A stretch of 13,863 nucleotides of DNA, taken from the NCBI GenBank assembly GCA_002170735.1, contig NHIV01000014.1, positions 1-13,863 on the forward strand. The letters are read 5' to 3'. The position numbers were made by a program, and so were the translations under genes. Position 1 is the stretch's first letter, and each line of letters starts with the position of its first letter. Positions 8,085 to 13,863 of this stretch are shown here, piece after piece. Source of the DNA: a bacterium TMED198. Its GTDB lineage: Bacteria; Fidelibacterota; Marinisomatia; SCGC-AAA003-L08; D37C17. The notes beneath the pieces are model-generated. The model saw only the letters and a list, made by a program, of their open reading frames with translations. It was not told the DNA's origin and made no database searches.

Positions 8085-8561
8085 CTAGTCCGCAATCCTT
8101 TGTTTATTTAATTTGTGTCTAATTTTAGCCTCTTCAAATCGTCGAATTTCATCTTCTGTTTCAGGCCTTATAAGTGGAACCGAAGTTGGCTTATTGCGAT
8201 CATCAAGTGCCACAAAAGTCATATATGCAGTAGCAGTATGATTGATATAGCCAGTTTGAGGGTTTTCAGATTCTATGCGAACACCGACCTCCATACTTGT
8301 TTTTCCAGTATAATTAACAGATGATCTAAGTATAAGCATATCTCCAAGTTGAGCTGGAGATAAAAAATCTAAGCGATCTACAGATGCTGTTACAACAGGT
8401 GATCTTGACAGCCTATAGGCTGACATTGCTGCACATATATCCATAAGATACATAACTCTACCACCATGAAGATTTCCAAGCGTATTAGTATCATTTGGAA
8501 GAACCAGCTGGTTCATTATTGCATGGGTCTTGGATACTGAAACTTTTTTTACTGTGCTCAT
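8085..8561 (-). CDS. Acyl-CoA thioesterase, hotdog fold (YciA/ACOT-like)
   Basis: The 158-residue protein belongs to the hexameric acyl-CoA thioesterases of the hotdog fold, which hydrolyse acyl-CoA to free acid and CoA in the cytoplasm. The active-site region is NTLGNLHGGRVMYLMD (26-41), with N26 and D41 at the expected catalytic positions. It is followed by SPVVTASVDRLDFLSPAQLGD and NYTGKTSMEV, typical of the second strand-helix part, and a charged C-terminal helix. Acyl chain preference cannot be read from sequence. The ATG overlaps the nuoN stop as ATGA and has AAAAGGA seven bases upstream; the stop lies one base before nqrA. It is therefore embedded between two respiratory complexes in the same apparent transcript, which is unexpected for this enzyme. 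Confidence 0.92.
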   Translation of the reverse strand: MSTVKKVSVSKTHAIMNQLVLPNDTNTLGNLHGGRVMYLMDICAAMSAYRLSRSPVVTASVDRLDFLSPAQLGDMLILRSSVNYTGKTSMEVGVRIESENPQTGYINHTATAYMTFVALDDRNKPTSVPLIRPETEDEIRRFEEAKIRHKLNKQRIAD

Positions 8562-10018
8562 GACACAATCCTTTTGAAGTATTCGACTAAAGGTGTCCAG
8601 TATAGGTAAAATAACAAATTTTGAGAACTGAAGATAATCAAGGAATAAAGTATGGCTTTATTAGGTTTTAATGGTTTCAATTTCTCACTAGGTTTTTCTA
8701 GGTACATATTTTTGACTATTAGAAAATAATAATATAGAGACACAACGCTATTTAGAATGCCAATCACAGCAAGCCAATAGAAGCTTGATTCACGAAAAAG
8801 AACAGAAAACAGATAGAACTTACCTATAAACCCTGACATTGGGGGAAGGCCTGCTAGAGAAACTAAAGTTATTACCATAAAAGCTGATGAGATTGGCGCA
8901 ATTGATGCGTAGCCTTTATAATCAGACAACTTGGATGTTCCGGTATTATTAGAAACATCTACAATGAAAAAGAAAGCTGCTAGGTTCATGAAAAAATATA
9001 TAAACACATAAAGCAATACAGCCAAAATTGCATCAGAAGAAAGAACTGTAAAAGCCATAAGCATATAGCCAACGTGAGCTATACTTGAATAAGCCAACAT
9101 CCTCTTAACATTTGATTGCTGAATCGCCAATAAATTCCCCATTGTCATTGTTACAGCAGAAATAATGGCCATAATCTGAGGCCATGAAATTGATTGAATA
9201 AACTCTGTATTCCCAAAAGACCCTTTTACAGTGAATATCGAATAAATAAATCTTAAAATCAAAGCTATACCAGCAGCCTTAGGTGCAACGGAAAAGAACG
9301 CTGTTACAGGAGTTGGTGAGCCTTCATATACATCAGGCGTCCAGTAGTGAAACGGTGCCATAGAGATTTTATAACCAAACCCTGCCATGATTAAAAGTAT
9401 CGTTAAGTATATCATCATAGGGTTGCTATTCACTAATAGTTCACGATGAATAATTGAAAAATCTGTAGAACCAGCTAGACCATAAAGCCAGCTAATTCCA
9501 AATAGCATAAGGCCTGAAGCAAAAGAACCAAAAATCACATACTTCAATGAGGCCTCATTTGATTTTTCATCATTTTTTAGTATACCGGATAATATGTAAG
9601 ATGGCAAGCTAACCAATTCAACTCCAATGTATACAATAACAAGATTATTTGCTGAACACATCAAAAATAAGCCTATGGTAATTATTATAAGCATCATATT
9701 ATACTCAGAGTTATTGACATTTTTGATTTTTTCAGTATTTGATGAAAGGAGGATTATCATAAAAGCTGAAACTAGAAAAATACATTTAAAAAAATATGAA
9801 AAAGAATCATTAACAATCATTCCCTCAAATAAGATCTCATAGCTAGGCCCCATGATAAATAGAAAGATTCCTGAACGAATTAATCCAACATAAGGTAAAT
9901 ATGCATTGTAAGGTCTAAGCCTTCCAAATAAGTCAAAAATCAAAACAGCTATTGATGTAAGCAGAAGCGTTAACTCAGGTAAGTACCAAATTAAGCTATT
10001 AAGGTTAGATAGAATCAT
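8558..10018 (-). CDS. nuoN: NADH-quinone oxidoreductase subunit N (complex I)
   Basis: NuoN is one of three antiporter-like membrane subunits that move protons in complex I; it sits closest to NuoK. The 486-residue protein shows about 14 membrane helices. Pumping residues are intact: the helix-5 glutamate in VIVYIGVELVSLPSY (E134), K217 in FGYKISMAPFHYWTPD and K247 in VAPKAAG, preceded by the broken-helix motif EGSPTPVTAFF. The start is taken as the ATG at 10018-10016, which overlaps the nuoM stop (TGATG) and has AAAAGG seven bases upstream. A TTG one codon earlier is less well placed. The stop overlaps the thioesterase start by four bases. In most genomes nuoN closes the nuo operon, whereas here transcription seems to continue into further genes. 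Confidence 0.96.
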   Translation of the reverse strand: MILSNLNSLIWYLPELTLLLTSIAVLIFDLFGRLRPYNAYLPYVGLIRSGIFLFIMGPSYEILFEGMIVNDSFSYFFKCIFLVSAFMIILLSSNTEKIKNVNNSEYNMMLIIITIGLFLMCSANNLVIVYIGVELVSLPSYILSGILKNDEKSNEASLKYVIFGSFASGLMLFGISWLYGLAGSTDFSIIHRELLVNSNPMMIYLTILLIMAGFGYKISMAPFHYWTPDVYEGSPTPVTAFFSVAPKAAGIALILRFIYSIFTVKGSFGNTEFIQSISWPQIMAIISAVTMTMGNLLAIQQSNVKRMLAYSSIAHVGYMLMAFTVLSSDAILAVLLYVFIYFFMNLAAFFFIVDVSNNTGTSKLSDYKGYASIAPISSAFMVITLVSLAGLPPMSGFIGKFYLFSVLFRESSFYWLAVIGILNSVVSLYYYFLIVKNMYLEKPSEKLKPLKPNKAILYSLIIFSSQNLLFYLYWTPLVEYFKRIVS

Positions 10019-11592
10019 CAAAGAACCTTTTGGATTATATCAATAATCCCATTTACAGAAGTGCTTATCATGGATATCAATGGTTTTGGGTAGACTCCAA
10101 GAACAAGAGTTATTATAGCGAGAGGTAAAATCATTCCAACTTCTCTAAAATTAATGTCAACTAGACTTGAGTATTTTTCATTAAAAGGGCCGAGAAATAC
10201 TCGAGCATAAGCTCTTAGAAAATAAACAGCATTTAAAAGAATTCCTAGCGTTCCAATTACAGTAATGGTTCTAAAAGCACTAAAACCACCAATAAAACAC
10301 ATAGCCTCACTTATAAAACCTGATAGTGCTGGCAAGCCTAAACCTGCAAAGAAAGCAAAAGCAACAAATGCAGTAAATACAGGCATTTTCGTACCTATGC
10401 CACCGAATCCAGGCTTACCAGCCAGATCTTTATCTTTGTAGTCATCAGGATACATAATCCATCTATGATGAGCTTGATCGTACAGAACACCTACAAGCAT
10501 AAAAAGCATAGCCGTAATAGTTCCGTGATTAAACATTTGCATTACAGCGCCATTAAGTCCAGCTTGAGCTCCAGAAGTGCTGGTACTTACAACTGAGGCC
10601 ATTCCAAGCAAAACATAACCCATATGGCTTACTGATGAATAAGCAATCATCTTCTTCATATCTATCTGTGCGATAGCGTTTACTGCGCCCCAAAGAATAT
10701 TTATAACCCCCAATATAGCAAGGATCATAGCAAAACTAGCGACCTCCCCAGGAAGCAAAGGGTAGCTTATTCTTAGAAGGCCATATGTTCCCATCTTTAA
10801 CAAAACTCCTGCTAGAATTACAGATATAGCTGTTGGCGCTTCTACGTGAGCCAGAGGAAGCCATGTGTGAAATGGAAAAACTGGAACTTTTATTGCAAAA
10901 CCAATAAACAAGCCAATCCAAATTAGATATTTAACATTAAAACCCCATACAACTGCATCAATTGAAGATGCGGTTTGAATTAAAGTAATTAAATTGAAAG
11001 TGTTTGGCTCGCTGTAGAAGTAAAGAGCAATCATGGCAAGGAGCATAAAAACCGATCCAAACAGCGTGTACAAGAAAAACTTTATAGCAGCGTATATTCT
11101 AAGTGGTCCTCCCCATATCCCTATAAGGAAATACATTGGGAGCAACATCACTTCCCAAAAAATATAAAATAAGAAAAAATCTAATGACAGGAAGACTCCC
11201 ATCATCCCAGCATCAAGCAAAAGAAATAGAGAAAAATAACCCATTGGCTGTTTATTTATATTCCAACTACATAGAATACAAAGAAATGAAAGTAAGGCAG
11301 TTAAAAGAACCATAGGCATGCTTAATCCGTCAACACCAACAAAATATTCAATATTAAAAGAACTGATCCAAGGGACCTGAACCGTAAACGGAGATTCTGA
11401 TATAGAGACAGTAGGATCAAAGCTCATATAAAGCCAAAGGCTTAAGATTAACTGAACCCCAGTTGTAATTAGAGCAATTAACCTACTATCAGCATGAGAA
11501 GAATCCTTGGCCCTGAAAGATCGTGCAGCTACAATTGAAACTGCACCCATAACGGGTATAAATATTAAAAGTGTTAAAATTGTAGAATGCAT
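10018..11592 (-). CDS. nuoM: NADH-quinone oxidoreductase subunit M (complex I)
   Basis: NuoM is the middle antiporter-like proton channel of the complex I membrane arm. The 524-residue protein has about 14 membrane helices. Key residues are E147 in FYIFWEVMLLPMYFLIG, K235 in FAIKVPVFPFHTWLPLAH and K266 in LLKMGTYGLLR, with the broken helix APTAISVILAG between the lysines; all are present, so an active channel is expected. The ATG is preceded by AAGGA with about seven bases spacing and lies 9 bases after the nuoL stop, the widest gap in the whole minus-strand block. A soluble loop of about 25 residues after helix 11 (DYKDKDLAGKPGFGGIG) is a little longer than in the E. coli protein. Confidence 0.97.
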   Translation of the reverse strand: MHSTILTLLIFIPVMGAVSIVAARSFRAKDSSHADSRLIALITTGVQLILSLWLYMSFDPTVSISESPFTVQVPWISSFNIEYFVGVDGLSMPMVLLTALLSFLCILCSWNINKQPMGYFSLFLLLDAGMMGVFLSLDFFLFYIFWEVMLLPMYFLIGIWGGPLRIYAAIKFFLYTLFGSVFMLLAMIALYFYSEPNTFNLITLIQTASSIDAVVWGFNVKYLIWIGLFIGFAIKVPVFPFHTWLPLAHVEAPTAISVILAGVLLKMGTYGLLRISYPLLPGEVASFAMILAILGVINILWGAVNAIAQIDMKKMIAYSSVSHMGYVLLGMASVVSTSTSGAQAGLNGAVMQMFNHGTITAMLFMLVGVLYDQAHHRWIMYPDDYKDKDLAGKPGFGGIGTKMPVFTAFVAFAFFAGLGLPALSGFISEAMCFIGGFSAFRTITVIGTLGILLNAVYFLRAYARVFLGPFNEKYSSLVDINFREVGMILPLAIITLVLGVYPKPLISMISTSVNGIIDIIQKVL

Positions 11593-11601
11593 ATTTTTTC
11601 C

Positions 11602-13641
11602 TTATAGTTGCTGAATAATAATTATAATAAGTATAACCCCAAGCATTCCACCTAGAACATAGTTTTGTATTACTCCACTTTGAGTCGCTCGAAGTTTTTT
11701 TCCAAAAAAATCAGTTATCCTTGCAGCTCCATCTACCACTTTCTGATCAAGCCAATTATAGTCAGCTTTTCCTGATTTATCAGAAATTTTCAATGTAAGC
11801 CATCCCAAGCCATCAATAAATCTTTGATCATATAGATTCCAATCAATTTTAGATGCGATAGAAGACCACCACATAAATGGCCTGTAGATTAGAGCAGAAT
11901 AAATTTCATCAATATAGAATTTATTGAAAGATAGACTGTAAAGGCCTAAAGAATTAAGCGCTAGCATAACCCTGTCAGGATCGATCTTCTTAAAGAGATA
12001 AAATAAAACTGATGCAAAAATCCCTAGTGTAGCCACAAACAAAGAAAGAAACATTGCCTCATAATGAGCATGATGTATACCATCTGCAACAATCTTCATA
12101 TCAAGACCAGCATAGTTTTTAGCATAACCGATTGTATCATAAAACCAGCCGTGGTAATCTATTGGGTTAAAACTTGGAAAAGTAAATACTAATGCAAAAC
12201 TTAATAATGATAACAATATAAGTGGAAAGGTCATGAATAATGGCGATTCATGAATATGTGTGTAAATTTTCTCGTTTTTAGGCTTTCCATGGAATGTCAT
12301 AAAAATCAATCTAAACATATAAAATGCGGTTATAGCCGCTGATCCAAAACCAGCTAAAACTAAGAACCATGTCCAGCCATGATTGGCATAATAGTAGCTA
12401 AGTGTTCCAGCTAAAATTGCATCTTTTGATAAGAAACCTGAAAATATAGGAACACCAGAAATTGCTAAAGTGGCCACTACCATAGAAAAATAAGTTATAG
12501 GCATTTTATTTTTAAGGCCGCCCATGTTCCTCATGTCTTGAGGGTCTGTTGAGTGGTCTCCAAGTTCATGGAGAGAATGATGCATTGAATGTATCACGGA
12601 TCCGCTTGCTAAAAAAAGGCAAGCCTTGAACATGGCATGCGTTGTAAGATGAAAAAATGAAGCGGCATAAGCCCCTACTCCAAGTGACATAATCATGTAT
12701 CCTAGCTGGCTGACTGTAGAGTAAGCTAATACTCTCTTTATATCATTTTGAGTTATTGCAATAATTGATGCCATTAGAGCAGTTATAGCACCAATCGCAG
12801 CAATAATTTCAAGGGCGCCTGGAGTTAAAAAAGCAAATATTCTAACTGTCATATAAACACCAGCTGCAACCATTGTAGCCGCATGGATAAGCGCGCTTAC
12901 AGGCGTTGGCCCCTCCATTGCATCAGGAAGCCATATATGCAAAGGAAATTGAGCTGACTTGCCTACTGCTCCCATAAAAACCAATAAGCCTGCCAATGTC
13001 AACAGCCACATATTTGAAGAAAAAGCTCCGGATTTTATACTTTCTCCAATAGTTTCAATATTAAATGATCCTGTTGCGAAGAATAATATCATTATGCCAA
13101 TAAACATTCCAATATCTCCTACTCTATTCGTAAGAAATGCTTTCTTACTTGCATTGGCTGCAGACTTCTTCTCAAACCAAAAACCTATAAGCAAGAATGA
13201 ACTGAGACCTACCAGCTCCCAAAAAATATACATCATCATCAGGCTGTCAGATAGAACTATTCCATTCATTGAAAAAGTGAAAAGACCGAGGAATGCAAAA
13301 TAACGAGAATATCTAGAATCACCTTTCATGTACTCTATTGAATAGAGGTGGACAAGAAAGGAAATCAGCGATACAACAACAAGCATAATTCCCGTTATTC
13401 CATCAATATAAATTCCAAGATCTATCTTAAAACTACCAGTCGAAAGCCATGAAATACTTTCAAAGTCTGGTGGTTTATTATGCAATTTAGAAAAGAGTAT
13501 TGAAAGAGATGCTAAAAGAGTAGTAAAAATTAAAAAAAGTGATACGTATGGTGTTTTTTCTTTTAATTTTTTTCCAAAAAATATTTGATATAAAAAAGAT
13601 ATCAATGGAATAAATAATATGTAAAGAGCCTTAAGCATCAT
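11602..13641 (-). CDS. nuoL: NADH-quinone oxidoreductase subunit L (complex I)
   Basis: NuoL is the distal antiporter-like proton channel, with a long lateral helix lying along NuoM and NuoN. In this 679-residue protein E142 ([19 protein letters not shown]), K228 ([17 protein letters not shown]) and H253 in the broken helix [17 protein letters not shown] are all intact. The protein is longer than E. coli NuoL (about 613) because of its C-terminal part, which carries two similar segments, [10 protein letters not shown] at 602-611 and [10 protein letters not shown] at 629-638, before a QSGVIQNY motif and the final anchoring helix. The start ATG overlaps the nuoK stop (ATGA). A second ATG directly follows (13638-13636) and is slightly better spaced from the AAAGGA, so the first methionine may be unused. 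Confidence 0.97.
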   Translation of the reverse strand: MMLKALYILFIPLISFLYQIFFGKKLKEKTPYVSLFLIFTTLLASLSILFSKLHNKPPDFESISWLSTGSFKIDLGIYIDGITGIMLVVVSLISFLVHLYSIEYMKGDSRYSRYFAFLGLFTFSMNGIVLSDSLMMMYIFWELVGLSSFLLIGFWFEKKSAANASKKAFLTNRVGDIGMFIGIMILFFATGSFNIETIGESIKSGAFSSNMWLLTLAGLLVFMGAVGKSAQFPLHIWLPDAMEGPTPVSALIHAATMVAAGVYMTVRIFAFLTPGALEIIAAIGAITALMASIIAITQNDIKRVLAYSTVSQLGYMIMSLGVGAYAASFFHLTTHAMFKACLFLASGSVIHSMHHSLHELGDHSTDPQDMRNMGGLKNKMPITYFSMVVATLAISGVPIFSGFLSKDAILAGTLSYYYANHGWTWFLVLAGFGSAAITAFYMFRLIFMTFHGKPKNEKIYTHIHESPLFMTFPLILLSLLSFALVFTFPSFNPIDYHGWFYDTIGYAKNYAGLDMKIVADGIHHAHYEAMFLSLFVATLGIFASVLFYLFKKIDPDRVMLALNSLGLYSLSFNKFYIDEIYSALIYRPFMWWSSIASKIDWNLYDQRFIDGLGWLTLKISDKSGKADYNWLDQKVVDGAARITDFFGKKLRATQSGVIQNYVLGGMLGVILIIIIIQQL

Positions 13642-13863
13642 CCTTTTAATTTATTAGCTTCATCAATATTTACTGTGTCGTAGTTTTTAAATAAATTAAT
13701 AATAATAGCAAGAGCTACAGCTGCCTCAGCAGCAGCAAGAACAATGACAAAGATACTAAACACTTGACCGTCGAGATTGTTTAATCCTGAGAATCTGTTA
13801 AATGCAATAAAATTTATATTAGCTGCATTTAGTACAAGCTCTACACCCATCAAAATAGCGACT
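13638..13863 (-). CDS. nuoK: NADH-quinone oxidoreductase subunit K (complex I), partial
   Basis: The C-terminal 74 codons of NuoK plus its stop; the N-terminal helix lies beyond the right edge. NuoK is a three-helix membrane subunit related to MrpC that couples quinone reduction to proton movement. The two conserved membrane glutamates are visible: one in [15 protein letters not shown] and one in [18 protein letters not shown]. The C-terminus DEANKLKG is typical of the family. The reading frame stays open to the window edge, entering through V-A-I-L ahead of the MGVEL motif, so no start codon inside the window should be used. The stop overlaps the nuoL start. The gene order K-L-M-N is that of standard nuo operons, so nuoA-J probably lie just outside. 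Confidence 0.95.
   Translation of the reverse strand, partial: VAILMGVELVLNAANINFIAFNRFSGLNNLDGQVFSIFVIVLAAAEAAVALAIIINLFKNYDTVNIDEANKLKG

Noticed and set aside
12959..13303. Plus-strand open frame of 114 codons
   Set aside because: Antisense to the highly conserved core of nuoL, including the K228 region boundary; composition reflects the reverse of membrane-helix codons.
1..13863. Phage, transposon, CRISPR or defence system
   Set aside because: All sequence is accounted for by respiratory and associated genes; no direct repeats, inverted terminal repeats, transposase, integrase or repeat-spacer pattern was seen.

Overview
The window holds a nearly gap-free block of respiratory genes on the minus strand of an AT-rich, compact bacterial genome. 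Reading in the direction of transcription (high to low coordinates), it carries the end of a complex I operon (nuoK partial, nuoL, nuoM, nuoN), a hotdog-fold acyl-CoA thioesterase, a complete Na+-translocating NADH:quinone oxidoreductase operon (nqrA, B, C, D, E, F), the flavin transferase gene apbE, and a HAD-family phosphatase. Neighbouring genes overlap by 1 to 17 bases or are separated by at most 9 bases, so the block looks like one transcription unit with no internal promoter space. It enters the window already running at base 13863 and stops at 713.

At the low-coordinate end a short plus-strand gene (534-716) encodes a small one-helix, four-cysteine protein resembling NqrM, the iron delivery/maturation factor of NQR. 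It converges with the HAD gene, and their stop codons overlap. Thirty-six bases upstream of nqrM, on the opposite strand, starts a Na+/H+ antiporter-like membrane protein (1-497) that runs off the left edge.

The genes fit together as an NADH oxidation and ion-circuit module. NuoK-N are the quinone-side and antiporter-like membrane subunits of proton-pumping complex I, and the charged residues of their channels are intact. NqrA-F form the Na+ pump. ApbE attaches FMN to the SGAT threonines of NqrB and NqrC, and NqrM serves the NqrD/NqrE iron site. The antiporter would exchange Na+ for H+, linking the two gradients. The role of the thioesterase and HAD enzyme in this setting is not clear.

Organism: base composition is low in G+C (about one third by eye), spacing is minimal, and the Nqr proteins, the lipoprotein-type ApbE and the NqrM-like gene look most like those of Gammaproteobacteria. 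A streamlined marine gammaproteobacterium (SAR86-like, for example) is a reasonable guess, but this is inference from protein recall and not a phylogenetic result. No RNA genes, mobile elements, CRISPR arrays or defence genes were seen, and no stretch longer than 36 bases lacks a gene. The most unusual thing is the direct fusion of the nuo and nqr clusters.
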